64,000 nucleotides of DNA from an uncultured Campylobacter sp. (lineage in GTDB: Bacteria; Campylobacterota; Campylobacteria; Campylobacterales; Campylobacteraceae). The DNA lies in assembly GCF_938045625.1 (NCBI RefSeq), contig NZ_CALIAV010000023.1:37754-101753 (forward strand). Direction: 5' to 3'. Position numbers and translations under genes: made by a program. Shown in pieces: positions 44,985 through 54,370 of this stretch (position 1 is its first letter; every line of letters starts with the position of its first letter). Below the pieces are notes generated by a model. It saw only the letters and a list, made by a program, of their open reading frames with translations, did not search any database and was not told the DNA's origin.

Positions 44985-45326
44985 ATGCACGAACTAAGCA
45001 TAGTCCAAAGCCTAGTCGCGCTCTGCGAGAAAAATGCCGCCGCAAACGGCGCGAAAGAGGTCGTGCGCCTTGAGGTGCGTATAGGGAGGCTAAGCGGCGT
45101 CGAGCCTCACTATCTGCAAAGCGCGTTTGAGGTTTATAAAACGGGTACGATCTGCGAAAATGCCGAGCTTGAGATCATAGTGCAAAACGTCGCCGTGGAG
45201 TGCAAAAGCTGCGGCTTTAGCGGCGAGCTTAGCGAAAACGACTTCACGTGTCCGGCCTGCGGCTCGCAGGAGCTAGAGGTCACGGGCGGCGAGGATATGC
45301 ACCTCATGCGCCTTGAGATGCGGTGA
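44985..45326 (+). CDS. hypA: Hydrogenase nickel-incorporation protein HypA
   Basis: 113 residues from ATG 44985 (MHELSIVQSL, where His-2 binds nickel); a frame opening at 44886 is an extension. Zinc site CKSCGFSGE with CPACGS. HypA gives nickel to HypB/HydB, and in Helicobacter also to urease. The ribosome binding site is AAGGAAA. A 145-base spacer with no gene separates it from hypE, more than elsewhere in the operon. Confidence 0.95.
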   Translation: MHELSIVQSLVALCEKNAAANGAKEVVRLEVRIGRLSGVEPHYLQSAFEVYKTGTICENAELEIIVQNVAVECKSCGFSGELSENDFTCPACGSQELEVTGGEDMHLMRLEMR

Positions 45327-45343
45327 TTTTGCCGCAAATTTTA

Positions 45344-45370
45344 GCTCAAATTTGATGTTTAAATTTGAGC
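45344..45370 (+). terminator. Terminator of the hyp operon
   Basis: GCTCAAATTT (45344-45353) and AAATTTGAGC (45361-45370) pair perfectly, loop of 7, followed by CGATTTTT. It lies 17 bases after the hypA stop. Confidence 0.75.
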
Positions 45371-45461
45371 CGATTTTTAAAATTTGTTTCCAAAAATGCG
45401 GCAAATTTTACGCATTTTCCACTATTTAAAACGCTGCAAAATAGATTTAAAAATAAGCCAA

Positions 45462-45752
45462 ATGCCTAAATACTTATTTGAAACCATAGAGCAAATGCTG
45501 CTAAAATGCGTAGCCCAGGGCGGTGAGCCCGAGCTTAGCTTTCGCCTGCGCGGCGAGGAATACATGATCATCGCCTATGCGGATCGCTGCTCGTTTCAAA
45601 GGTGCTCGGACGAGCTTGGCGCAAACGCGAGCGGCGAGCGGTATTTTTCCACATTGCAAGAACTCTACGCCGCACCGCAGATAGACGGATGCTCGCTAGA
45701 GGAGCTTTGGAGCGAGACGGATGATTTTTACTGCTTTGATTTTGAGCCGTGA
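45462..45752 (+). CDS. Hypothetical protein, acidic, 96 residues
   Basis: From ATG 45462 (MPKYLFETIEQMLLKCV); a longer frame from 45384 runs through the AT-rich region after the hyp terminator. The product is soluble and acidic, ending SETDDFYCFDFEP, with four Cys. No ribosome binding site is evident and I recognise no family. The acidic, small, cysteine-containing character and decayed neighbours are reminiscent of orphan immunity-type proteins, but nothing in the sequence proves that. Confidence 0.5.
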   Translation: MPKYLFETIEQMLLKCVAQGGEPELSFRLRGEEYMIIAYADRCSFQRCSDELGANASGERYFSTLQELYAAPQIDGCSLEELWSETDDFYCFDFEP

Positions 45753-45822
45753 GACCACGAGATTTGTGCGTCGTAGGCAAACGCGCGGATAAATTTAACT
45801 AAATAAATTTGAAAGGAAATAA

Positions 45823-46369
45823 ATGGGTTCTGCTTGGAGTTACAGCGCGAAAGAGTGTAGCGTGGACTGTAAATTTAGCGCAGAATTTGATGGTCTCGAC
45901 CTAGCCATGGGCGCGCCGAGTTTGGGCAAGCTACGGCTTTACGCGAGTGCGGAGCTTTTGCGAGGCGGCGTAAATTTGCAAAGCGGATTTAGCGGCGACG
46001 CAAGAGCGGAGGCGCAGGGTTTAAATTTGAAGCGCTAAGAAAGCGAGAGCGAGAGCGAAAACGTAAAATTTAGCCAAAGCGGCGAGATTGAGCAAATTTT
46101 ACTTAGCGAGCAGGCTACAGCGTGTTTTACGTTTTCGGACGATTCACGGTTTTTGGCGTTTGCCGAGTGGACGGCTGATAAAATGTAGCTTTTAAAGGTG
46201 CTGCAGCTAGCGGACATGAGTCTAAAAACCGTTGACGGACTCCAAAGAGTCGCGCGGTTTTTATATTTTGAAGGCGCCCTACTTGAGATTTTAGACTCGC
46301 CGATTTTTATGCCCGAAAGCTTTTGGGTGGGACGTTCGCGAGCTTTTTGACGATGAGATCAAAAGCTAA
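45823..46369 (+). pseudogene. Decayed hypothetical gene with two stops and a frameshift
   Basis: A frame starts with ATG 45823 (MGSAWSYSAKECSVDCKF) behind AAAGGAAA. It meets TAA at 46036-46038 and TAG at 46186-46188, yet stays protein-like after each: LLSEQATACFTFSDDSRFLAF, then LLKVLQLADMSLKTVDGLQRV. Near 46326 an extra G in TTTGGGTGGG shifts the frame; removing it gives ESFWWDVRELFDDEIKS and a stop at 46367-46369. So one gene of about 180 codons carries three disabling changes. The family is unknown to me; no mobile element is visible beside it. Confidence 0.75.
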
Positions 46370-46993
46370 ATTTGACGCCGCAAAACACCCGAGCCGCTAG
46401 CGAAAAAAATTAAAACGTAAGCAAATTTATAAAAATCATAGTCCCGGCAAGACGGCGCCAAACGCCAAAATCCGCCGTGAATTTACAATAAATGTGCAAA
46501 ATCTACGGTCGGCGCGCTAATTTTTAGGGGGCATTTTTACCCTGAGCGCGTTTGGTACGTCTGCGTACTAGATCTATGCCTGGTTATCTTGCTACTAGCC
46601 TTGGCGCCATTTTTTATCAAATTTGACGCGGACGCGATTTTTGGCTTTGCGGCACCAAATATCGCAGCGACGTTTGGCGTTTTGCTCTCGGTTTTCACGG
46701 CCTATAAGATTACAAATTTATGAAAATCCGCAGCGAGTCTAACCTATTTTAAGGGCGAAATTTTGCTATGCGGTTATTGACGCTGTGATTTTGGGCTTTG
46801 TTTTCGATTCGGTTTTTGCCGTATTTAGGTATGGCACTCATGCTTGCCGTTCAAAAATAGCAAAGAGCGCAAATTTGATTAAATTTGCTAGGAGCCCGCG
46901 AACGCCTTGCATAGGCGAGCTGCGCGGGGTATCAAATTTGGCTTTATTTAACCCGCAAAACTAGCGGCGCAGCCGCCCGGAAGCTCGTCAAAT
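46370..46993 (+). pseudogene. Remnants of a small membrane-protein gene in a 624-base gap
   Basis: No intact gene here. ATG 46492 opens a short frame (MCKIYGRRANF, then stop). The neighbouring frame 46508-46723 reads YPERVWYVCVLDLCLVILLLALAPFF and NIAATFGVLLSVFTAYKITNL, two good membrane helices, and a third helix-like piece (YAVIDAVILGFVFDSVF) lies in another frame near 46760. Together they look like a decayed membrane-protein gene with several frameshifts. The last 100 bases hold AAATTTGA words and GC-rich short repeats before the convergent AsmA-like gene. Confidence 0.45.
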
Positions 46994-49522
46994 TTACTCA
47001 AATATCAAAAACGGCGCTTCAAGTACGTTTCTGATTATCTTAAACGGCGAGAGTAGCGCGTCTTGCAGGATTTGCGTCGAGTACTGCGGCTTTTGCAGCG
47101 TTCCGCGCACCTTGATGACGGTCGAGAGGGTGCGGTCTTTGCCCAGCACGATCTGATTTATGAGCGGGATTTTGTCGATGATGGAGCTGGCGTCCTTTAG
47201 TAGCTTTAGTTCCAGATCCACGTCGATCTCTTTGGTTGCGAGATTTATTGTGCCGTGTCCGCCGATATCGGCGCTCGAGCTCTCTAGCTCGATAGCTAGA
47301 AACTTTAATACATCGCCTTTTTTCTCAAACAAAATTTTGCCAAATTTCACCGGATACCCGTCTGCGCCAAAATCCGGCGTCTTAAACACGAGCAGGGATG
47401 GCACGGAGTTTAAAAACGTCAGAAGCTGATTGTAAAATGTATAGTCTTTTAGCGTGGCGCCGATTAGCCTCACTTCGCCTTTGAAATCATCTGTGCTAGC
47501 ACCTAAAACGCGCATTTTAAAGCTGCCGCCCTCAAAACTTTTGATGTTAAAAATCGAGTTGATAAACTCGCCTCTGATGTCGTTTGCCCACATTTTAAAT
47601 TTTTTGTCCGATTTTATGAGCGAAAAGTTGCCGCGAGCGGGCTTGGCGTCAAATCTCACCGTCCCGCCCGCACTCTGGCCGCTGTAGGCTAGCAGGTCTA
47701 GAGTCGCGTTGAAATCATTTAAAATCAGCTTTGAGCCCTTGGCCTCAAACTCGATGTCGCCGTCTTTGTCGGTCAAATTTTCATCTCCGCTAAGCGCCAG
47801 ATCAAGCTCCTTTATAAAAAGCTCCGTCTTGCCGCCCGCGATTTTGAAATTTAGACCGCCGCTTTTGCTTTTGCCCGTTGCGCCATTTGCATTTACGTCG
47901 ATGGTAAAGCTATCGGCGTCATACGGCGAGCCGTCTTTTTTAAGCAGTGGCGTTTCAAATTTGACGCCGTTAGCCTCGATGCTAAGATTTTTAAAATCCT
48001 TGGTTTTTATATTTACGCCGCCTTCAGAGATTTGCAGGCTTTTTAGCAGCGGCGAGTAGGGCAGCAGACCGTGCGCGTCGGGTAAATTTATCTCGTTTTG
48101 CGCACCGAATCTTAAACCTACGGCGGCCGGAGACGCGATATCTAGCTTCGTATCCTTGCCGCTAAAATCAAGCCTAGCCGCAAACGGCGTCGCGCCTAGT
48201 TTTAAAATTTCGCTCTTGCCAAATGCCAAATTTAGCCCTTTTAGTGTGCCGTTTATGTCGCCTGCGAGCTTGCCTAGATCGAGATTTACTGCCGCATCCG
48301 CGCTAAAAAAATCCATCCCCGTGTTTTTTGCATTTACCTTTAGCTTGTCGTTTAAAAGCTCGACGTCTGCGGTATCTACGTTAAATTTAGCTCCCGCGAT
48401 CAGGGTTTGTCCGCCGGTGATCTTAAATTTTCCTTTAGGCGTCACCTCTAGCGGGTCAAATTTGATATCAAGCGCGAGTTTGCCGTCGGTTTTGCCGCTT
48501 AGCTGCTCGACGGGAACTTCGATATCGTAGGCCTTTAGTATGGAGTTTACGCTTTTGTCGTAGAGAGCCGAGGTTTGCAGATTTAGCGTGAGTCCCGCGC
48601 CTTTTTCCTCGAAAATTTTATAGATTTCAAGATTGCTTCCGTTTAGATTTTTGCCCTGCCATTTTGGGTTTTTTAGCGTGAAAAATAGCGAACCTTTTTT
48701 TAGCTCGACGTCGACTCCCTCGGCGGTCGCAGGGGGCAACTTTTCGTGAAATTTAACCTTTACGTTTTTAGAAAATCCCTGCGCGCTAAGCTCGTTTAGA
48801 TAGGGTTCTTGCTTGTTTAGGTCAAATCTACCCCGAAACGATTTTACGAAGTAGTTATCCGCTGTGATGTAGCCGTAGATCCAGCTTTTTATCTCTTTAT
48901 CTAGCCCAGTTTTTGCGCCCAGCTCGTCCATAAAGCCTCTTAGGCTAGTCGCGTTTATGTCGCTTAGCTCGTATGATAGCTCGCTTTTTTTGAGATTTAT
49001 AGCAGCGTTTCCGTTTAGCTCGTGGCTAGAAAAAGTGCCGTTAAAATCGTAAATTTGACGCCTCAAATCGGCATTGCTAACGCCGCTTAAAGTGATGTTA
49101 AAGTCCTTAAACTCGAGCAGATAAACGTTTGCGGTTATGCCGTCCTCGGTGTCTTTAAAATTTGAACTAACCGCCAAAAACGGGCTATCTAAGTAAAAAA
49201 CGTCGTCTCTGTAAAATAGCGTGGACTCGCTGTTTAAAAATTTGACGCGTTCGAGTAAAATTTCGTCAAACAGCCTATCGATCCAGACGATATTTTTGGA
49301 GAGGTCTAGTAGCGCTTCCTCGGAGCTATCCTTGGCGCTTTGTTTAGGCATCTCTATATTTTTCGCGCGTAAAATTATTTTTTTATCGAGTTTTATATAT
49401 AATTGCTCTATTTTAAAGTCGCCCGCGTCGATATTTTCTATCTCGACGCCGTGTTTTAGGACGGCTATAAAAATGACGAATATCAAAACCGCGGGGATCA
49501 AAATGCGCCAAATTTTCTTCAT
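46994..49522 (-). CDS. AsmA-like/YhdP-type inner-membrane protein
   Basis: 843 residues from ATG 49522 (MKKIWRILIPAVLIFVIFIAVL, a single N-terminal helix); an ATG at 49543 would add seven residues. The rest is a long periplasmic beta-rich chain (repeated strand patterns with Asn/Gly/Lys/Leu) and an AsmA-like C-terminus: EVRLIGATLKDYTFYNQLLTFLNSVPSLL and DVDLELKLLKDASSIIDKIPLINQIVLG. AsmA-like proteins span the envelope and are thought to carry phospholipids to the outer membrane. Its 5' end overlaps the divergent mltG gene. Confidence 0.82.
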   Translation of the reverse strand: MKKIWRILIPAVLIFVIFIAVLKHGVEIENIDAGDFKIEQLYIKLDKKIILRAKNIEMPKQSAKDSSEEALLDLSKNIVWIDRLFDEILLERVKFLNSESTLFYRDDVFYLDSPFLAVSSNFKDTEDGITANVYLLEFKDFNITLSGVSNADLRRQIYDFNGTFSSHELNGNAAINLKKSELSYELSDINATSLRGFMDELGAKTGLDKEIKSWIYGYITADNYFVKSFRGRFDLNKQEPYLNELSAQGFSKNVKVKFHEKLPPATAEGVDVELKKGSLFFTLKNPKWQGKNLNGSNLEIYKIFEEKGAGLTLNLQTSALYDKSVNSILKAYDIEVPVEQLSGKTDGKLALDIKFDPLEVTPKGKFKITGGQTLIAGAKFNVDTADVELLNDKLKVNAKNTGMDFFSADAAVNLDLGKLAGDINGTLKGLNLAFGKSEILKLGATPFAARLDFSGKDTKLDIASPAAVGLRFGAQNEINLPDAHGLLPYSPLLKSLQISEGGVNIKTKDFKNLSIEANGVKFETPLLKKDGSPYDADSFTIDVNANGATGKSKSGGLNFKIAGGKTELFIKELDLALSGDENLTDKDGDIEFEAKGSKLILNDFNATLDLLAYSGQSAGGTVRFDAKPARGNFSLIKSDKKFKMWANDIRGEFINSIFNIKSFEGGSFKMRVLGASTDDFKGEVRLIGATLKDYTFYNQLLTFLNSVPSLLVFKTPDFGADGYPVKFGKILFEKKGDVLKFLAIELESSSADIGGHGTINLATKEIDVDLELKLLKDASSIIDKIPLINQIVLGKDRTLSTVIKVRGTLQKPQYSTQILQDALLSPFKIIRNVLEAPFLIFE

Positions 49523-50435
49523 TATCAGCGAGATGATTTTCATATTTTTTCTGAGCTTTCTTGTTTATCTTAGCCGCCCGGTGAGCGTGAGCGAGGTCAT
49601 TTTCGTGCCTCAGGGCAGTACGTTTGGGATTATATCATATCTAGGCGAAAAAAATACGGACGCAAATAAATTTGACGCCGTGATCTTGCGCGCTATGGGG
49701 CACGTGCAAGCAGGCTGGATAGACCTGGGCGCGGCAAAGCTTAGCAAGCTTGATTTTTTATATAAGCTCACGACCGCAAAGGCGGCCCTAACTCAAATAA
49801 CGCTGATTCCTGGCGAAACGACGGCCGTGTTTTTGCAAGAGGTCGCAAAAAAGCTAAATTTGAGCGAGGCGAAGCTAAATGAATTTTACGCCAAATTTGC
49901 CCCGCTAGAGGACGGCTTTTTGGTACCAGAAACCTATAAAGTACCGCTTGGCGTAAACGAAGAGCAGCTAGCGGCACACCTCGTAAATTTATCTAAAAAA
50001 TCCCACGAAAAAACGGCTACCGAGCTACTTGGAAACTACGACGAAAAGCGCTGGAGCGAGTATCTCGTAATAGCCTCGGTCGTGCAAAAAGAGGCGGCAA
50101 GCGAGGATGAGATGCCGCTTGTGGCCTCCGTCATCCAAAACCGCCTAAAAAAGGGCATGAAGCTGCAAATGGACGGCACGCTAAACTACGGACTCTACTC
50201 GCACGAGACAGTCACGGCCGAGCGCATACGAAGCGATAAAAGCAAATTTAACACCTATTTAAACGAAGGGCTGCCGCCAAGCCCAGTTTGTACCGTGGGT
50301 CTAGCGGCGATAAGGGCGGCGATAAGGCCCGCGCAGAGCGAGTTTTTGTACTTCGTGCGGGATAAAAAGACGGGCAAGCATAAATTTAGCGCTACGTACG
50401 AGGAGCATGTGGGCGCGATAAATTCCCAAAAATAG
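49503..50435 (+). CDS. mltG: Endolytic murein transglycosylase MltG
   Basis: 310 residues from ATG 49503 (MRQIFFIISEMIFIFFLSFLVYLS, membrane anchor), with GGGGA 5 bases upstream; ATG 49533 is an alternative. The YceG domain contains LIPGETTAVFLQEVAKKL, VVQKEAASEDEMPLVASVIQNRL with the catalytic Glu, and MDGTLNYGL. MltG cuts nascent glycan strands and ends their synthesis. A frame open back to 49221 is antisense to the AsmA-like gene and is not credible. It is divergent from, and overlaps, that gene by about 20 bases. Confidence 0.92.
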   Translation: MRQIFFIISEMIFIFFLSFLVYLSRPVSVSEVIFVPQGSTFGIISYLGEKNTDANKFDAVILRAMGHVQAGWIDLGAAKLSKLDFLYKLTTAKAALTQITLIPGETTAVFLQEVAKKLNLSEAKLNEFYAKFAPLEDGFLVPETYKVPLGVNEEQLAAHLVNLSKKSHEKTATELLGNYDEKRWSEYLVIASVVQKEAASEDEMPLVASVIQNRLKKGMKLQMDGTLNYGLYSHETVTAERIRSDKSKFNTYLNEGLPPSPVCTVGLAAIRAAIRPAQSEFLYFVRDKKTGKHKFSATYEEHVGAINSQK

Positions 50436-50499
50436 CCTATCAAAAGGCGTTTTAATATAAATTTGGATAAGATTTTGCGAAATTTAATTAGGAGAAAAG

Positions 50500-52716
50500 A
50501 TGAGCGACATCGTCTACACTAGAACCGACGAATCCCCGCTGCTTGCTAGCTACTCGCTGTTTCCGATCCTGCAGGCGTTTTTGCGCGCGGGCGGCATAGA
50601 GATAGCCCAGGCCGACATAAGGCTAGCCGCGCGGATCATCGCCGCTTTTAACGACAAGCTGCCGCCTGATCTGCGCGTGAGCGACGATCTGGAGATGCTA
50701 CGAAATTTGACGCAAGAAAAGCGCGCGAATATAATTAAGCTGCCAAATATCTCGGCTAGCTTACCCCAACTAAACGCCGCTATCGCCGAGCTTCGCGCCA
50801 AAGGTTACGATCTGCCACCGTACCCGTCCGAGCCAAAAACGCCGGAGGAAAAAGACGCGGCCGCTAGATACGCCAAAGTGCTAGGAAGCGCGGTAAATCC
50901 GGTGCTACGCGAGGGCAACTCAGACCGCAGATGTGTCGGTGCGGTAAAACGCTATGCCCGCGAAAATCCATATAAAATCACCCCTTTTGAAAAAGATAGC
51001 AAAACCGAAGTCGCCTACATGAAGGGCGGAGATTTTTACTCCTCTGAGCGTTCGGTTGGCTTTGAGGCGGATGAAAATTTACGCGTCGAGTTTATCTCAA
51101 AAAGTGGCGAAAAACGCGTGCTAAAAGAAAATTTAGCGGTAGAAAAGGGCGATATAATCGACGCTAGCTTTATGAGCGCAAGTAAGCTAGACGCTTTTAT
51201 AAAAGAGCAAATTGCGGACGCGAAGGCAAAAAAATTGCTATTTAGCGTGCATCTAAAAGCCTCGATGATGAAGGTGAGCGATCCCGTGATTTTCGGGCAT
51301 TTCGTAAAGATTTTTTTCGCGGAAGTTTTTGAGGAGTTTTCGGACGAGCTAAAAAGTGTAAACTTCAGCGAAAACAACGGATTAAAAGACCTTTTTGCGC
51401 GGATTTTAAATTTACCTCAAGCTACGCAGGAAAAGATCAAAGCCAAATTTGACGAAATTTATGCCGCAAGGCCAAATTTAGCGATGGTAAACTCGGCTGC
51501 AGGCGTTACAAATTTACACGTGCCTAGCGACGTTATCATCGACGCCTCGATGCCTGCGATGATAAAAAACGGCGGCAAAATGTGGGACAAAGAGGGCGCC
51601 CTGCGCGAAACGAAAGCCGTGATACCAGATAAAACCTATGCAGTCGTTTATGAGGCCGCGATCGAAGATATCAAGGAAAACGGCGCGCTAGATCCCGCTA
51701 AAATCGGCAGCGTCTCAAACGTCGGGCTGATGGCAAAAAAGGCCGAGGAGTACGGCAGCCACGATAAGACCTTCGTGATGAGCGAAGCGGGTGAGGCGCG
51801 CGTGGTAAATGCAAAAGACGAAATTTTATTTAAATTTGAGCTAGAAAAGGGCGATATATTTAGGATGACGCAGGTTAAAGACGTCGCCGTGCAAAACTGG
51901 GTTGAGCTGGCGCTAAAACGCGCGAAAATCACGGGGCAAAAGGCGATATTTTGGCTGGATGAAAACAGAGCTCACGACCGAGAAATCCTAAAAAAAGTAA
52001 GAGCGCAGCTAGCAAGTGCCGATACTAGCGGGCTTGATATAGAGATCCTCTCTCCCGCGGTAGCTTGTAAAAAGTCGCTTGAGATCATCAGACGCGGCGA
52101 GGACTGCATCAGCGTCACGGGCAACGTCTTGCGCGACTATCTGACCGATCTTTTTCCGATCTTGGAGCTTGAAACCAGCGCCAAGATGCTCTCGGTCGTG
52201 CCGCTACTAGAGGGCGGAAGTATCTTTGAGACGGGGGCTGGAGGCAGTGCGCCGAGGCTCGCCGAACAGCTACTAGAGCAAAATCACCTAAGCTGGGATA
52301 GCCTGGGCGAGTTTTTGGCTCTAGGCGCTAGTCTTGAGCAGCTGGCGGGCTTTAAACAAAGCCCTGAGGCGCAAATTCTAGCTGACGCACTAAATGCGGC
52401 CGTAGAGCGCTATCTAAAAGAAAACAAAGTCCCGCGGTTTGAAGTCGGACAGCTAGATACACGCACGAGTCATTTTTATATTGCGCTTTATTGGGCGAGC
52501 GAGCTAGTCGCTAGCGGTACGCAGCTGGGCGATAAATTTAAACTCGTCGCCCAAAATCTCGCGCAAAACGAGAGCGCGATCGTGGCCCAAATAAACGCGG
52601 CGCAAGGACGAAAGGTCGATATCGGCGGATACTATAAGCCAGACGGCAAAAAGGCTAGCGCGGCGATGAGGCCGAGTGCGACGTTTAATCAAATTTTACA
52701 AAACCAAATTTTATAA
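50500..52716 (+). CDS. icd: Monomeric NADP-dependent isocitrate dehydrogenase
   Basis: 738 residues, the size of monomeric IDH (the dimeric form is about 415). Opening IVYTRTDESPLLASYSLFPILQAF, NSDRRCVGAVKRYARENP, MLSVVPLLEGGSIFETGAGGSAPR and LDTRTSHFYIALYWA are typical. It oxidatively decarboxylates isocitrate to 2-oxoglutarate with NADP+, which feeds the oxoglutarate oxidoreductase coded 2 kb downstream. Ribosome binding site AGGAG. mdh follows after 12 bases, as in C. jejuni (Cj0531-Cj0532, from memory). Confidence 0.96.
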   Translation: MSDIVYTRTDESPLLASYSLFPILQAFLRAGGIEIAQADIRLAARIIAAFNDKLPPDLRVSDDLEMLRNLTQEKRANIIKLPNISASLPQLNAAIAELRAKGYDLPPYPSEPKTPEEKDAAARYAKVLGSAVNPVLREGNSDRRCVGAVKRYARENPYKITPFEKDSKTEVAYMKGGDFYSSERSVGFEADENLRVEFISKSGEKRVLKENLAVEKGDIIDASFMSASKLDAFIKEQIADAKAKKLLFSVHLKASMMKVSDPVIFGHFVKIFFAEVFEEFSDELKSVNFSENNGLKDLFARILNLPQATQEKIKAKFDEIYAARPNLAMVNSAAGVTNLHVPSDVIIDASMPAMIKNGGKMWDKEGALRETKAVIPDKTYAVVYEAAIEDIKENGALDPAKIGSVSNVGLMAKKAEEYGSHDKTFVMSEAGEARVVNAKDEILFKFELEKGDIFRMTQVKDVAVQNWVELALKRAKITGQKAIFWLDENRAHDREILKKVRAQLASADTSGLDIEILSPAVACKKSLEIIRRGEDCISVTGNVLRDYLTDLFPILELETSAKMLSVVPLLEGGSIFETGAGGSAPRLAEQLLEQNHLSWDSLGEFLALGASLEQLAGFKQSPEAQILADALNAAVERYLKENKVPRFEVGQLDTRTSHFYIALYWASELVASGTQLGDKFKLVAQNLAQNESAIVAQINAAQGRKVDIGGYYKPDGKKASAAMRPSATFNQILQNQIL

Positions 52717-52728
52717 AAAAGGAAAAAA

Positions 52729-53616
52729 ATGAAAATTTCAGTTATCGGAGCCGGAAACGTAGGCGCAAGCGCGGCTAGCGCTATTTTGCTAAGAGGCATC
52801 GCAGACGAGATCGCGCTAGTTGATATTTTCGGCGACGTTGCACGCGCAAAGGCGATCGACCTATCTCAGAGCGCGGCGGTTTTCGGCCTGGACGCTAAGG
52901 TTGCCGGCGGCGATGATTTTGAGCTTATTAAGGATAGCGACATCGTGGTCGTGACCGCCGGAAGCCCTAGAAAAGAGGGGCAGACCAGAGAAGATCTGCT
53001 GCTAAAAAACGCCGGCATCGTAAAAGGCACGGTGGAAAAAATCGCCAAATTTGCCCCAAACTGCGTCATCATAAACGTAACAAATCCGCTCGATGCGCTC
53101 ACGTATCTAGTCTATAAAACTAGCGGTTTTGATAAAAGTAGGGTACTAGGCATGGCGGGCGAACTAGACTCAGCGCGCCTAAAATACGAGATATCACAAA
53201 AAACGGGACTAAAAAACAGCGCCTTTAGCGCGCACATTATAGGCTCTCATAACGACGATATGGTGGCGCTGCAAAGCAACGTGAGCGTGGATCTGGGCGG
53301 CGAATTTGACGCAGTAGCGCAGGAAGCTAAAACTGGTGGCGCAAAGATAGTTAAGCTACTTGGCACGTCGGCGTATTACGCCCCGGGCGCGGCTGCGGCC
53401 AAGATGTGCGAGGCGATAAAAACCGGTAGCGATCAGTGGCTAAGCTGCTGCGTGATAGATGGCGAGTGCGCGGGCGGTAGGCTCGTGAAGCTAGGCAAGG
53501 GCGGAGTGCGCGAGATCAAGCAACCAAGCGCGGAGGAAAAAGCAGCTCTTGAAAAAGGCGAATCGCAAACGGCTACAAATATCAAATTTTTAAAAGAAAG
53601 CGGGGTAATCGCGTAG
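52729..53616 (+). CDS. mdh: Malate dehydrogenase
   Basis: 295 residues of the LDH-like malate dehydrogenase family. NAD-binding VIGAGNVGASAASAI with Asp at the end of strand 2 (LVDIF), AGSPRKEGQTRED with the Arg that selects malate, INVTNPLDALTYL, GMAGELDSARL, and the catalytic His in IIGSHNDDMV, where the usual GxHGD reads GSHND. It oxidises malate to oxaloacetate. It sits in the icd-mdh pair. Unlike C. jejuni, sucC and sucD do not follow. Confidence 0.93.
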   Translation: MKISVIGAGNVGASAASAILLRGIADEIALVDIFGDVARAKAIDLSQSAAVFGLDAKVAGGDDFELIKDSDIVVVTAGSPRKEGQTREDLLLKNAGIVKGTVEKIAKFAPNCVIINVTNPLDALTYLVYKTSGFDKSRVLGMAGELDSARLKYEISQKTGLKNSAFSAHIIGSHNDDMVALQSNVSVDLGGEFDAVAQEAKTGGAKIVKLLGTSAYYAPGAAAAKMCEAIKTGSDQWLSCCVIDGECAGGRLVKLGKGGVREIKQPSAEEKAALEKGESQTATNIKFLKESGVIA

Positions 53617-53619
53617 CCG

Positions 53620-54351
53620 ATGCTTGTAAATTATAAAATTAAAATTTACGCCCTGTTTTTAGCGGCTTTTATGTCGGGGTGCGCTAACGTTTCGTCAAGC
53701 GCTCCGAAAAGCAACGTCCCGGTCGCGGCGCTAACGATGCAAAGTCAAATCCAAGCCGAGACTTCGCTAGAAAAGAGCAAAGTCCAAAACTCGGTAGTCG
53801 AAGCGACGCAAAGTAAAATCGGCGGGTTTGACGTAAAAGAAAAGGCATTGCTTGACCTTATGCAAAAATATATAGGCAAAAAAGACGGCGGCGATTGTTC
53901 CGGCTTCGTAACGCTTGTGAATAAAAAATTAAATCGAGACTTTTTTGACGAAAAAGAGCTTGATAAATTTTACACCAAGCACGGTCTAAAAAGCGAGGCT
54001 ATGTTTAAGCTTTACGAGAGTAAAAATCTGATCGCCTTTGACGATCCGAAGGTTGGAGATTTAGTATTTTTCAACAACACGACTAGAAGCACGAAAAATA
54101 ACAAAAAAGCAAAAATCGTCACTCATGTAGGCATAGTAAGTAGCGTAGAAAAAGATGGCACGGTTGGCTTTACGCATAACTCGAGAGGCAAAAATGCGGT
54201 GGATTTTATGAATCTAAAAAATAAAAACACGCGTAAAAAAGGCAACAAAGAGCTAAACTCCTATGTCGTATCTTGCAAAAATAACAATACGTCGTGTCTT
54301 GCGTCAAATAGATTTGCGGGATTTGGCAAAGCCAGCGTAAGGAGAAACTAA
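53620..54351 (+). CDS. NlpC/P60-like lipoprotein
   Basis: 243 residues. Lipoprotein signal LFLAAFMSGC (lipid on Cys), Ser/Gln-rich linker, then a CHAP/NlpC-like domain with DCSGFVTLVN (nucleophile Cys), KVGDLVFFNNT and THVGIVSSV (His). These are the parts of a Cys-His peptidase that cleaves peptidoglycan stem peptides. The inserted Lys/Asn-rich loop (STKNNKKAKIV) and Lys/Asn-rich C-terminus are more AT-rich than neighbours, hinting at a different origin. It starts 4 bases after mdh. Substrate not proven. Confidence 0.78.
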   Translation: MLVNYKIKIYALFLAAFMSGCANVSSSAPKSNVPVAALTMQSQIQAETSLEKSKVQNSVVEATQSKIGGFDVKEKALLDLMQKYIGKKDGGDCSGFVTLVNKKLNRDFFDEKELDKFYTKHGLKSEAMFKLYESKNLIAFDDPKVGDLVFFNNTTRSTKNNKKAKIVTHVGIVSSVEKDGTVGFTHNSRGKNAVDFMNLKNKNTRKKGNKELNSYVVSCKNNNTSCLASNRFAGFGKASVRRN

Positions 54352-54370
54352 GTTTAACCGATTTTTGCTT

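Noticed and set aside
49221..49502. N-terminal extension of mltG
   Set aside because: Antisense to the AsmA-like gene; the extension is Ser/Ile-rich and precedes a proper membrane anchor with its own ribosome binding site.
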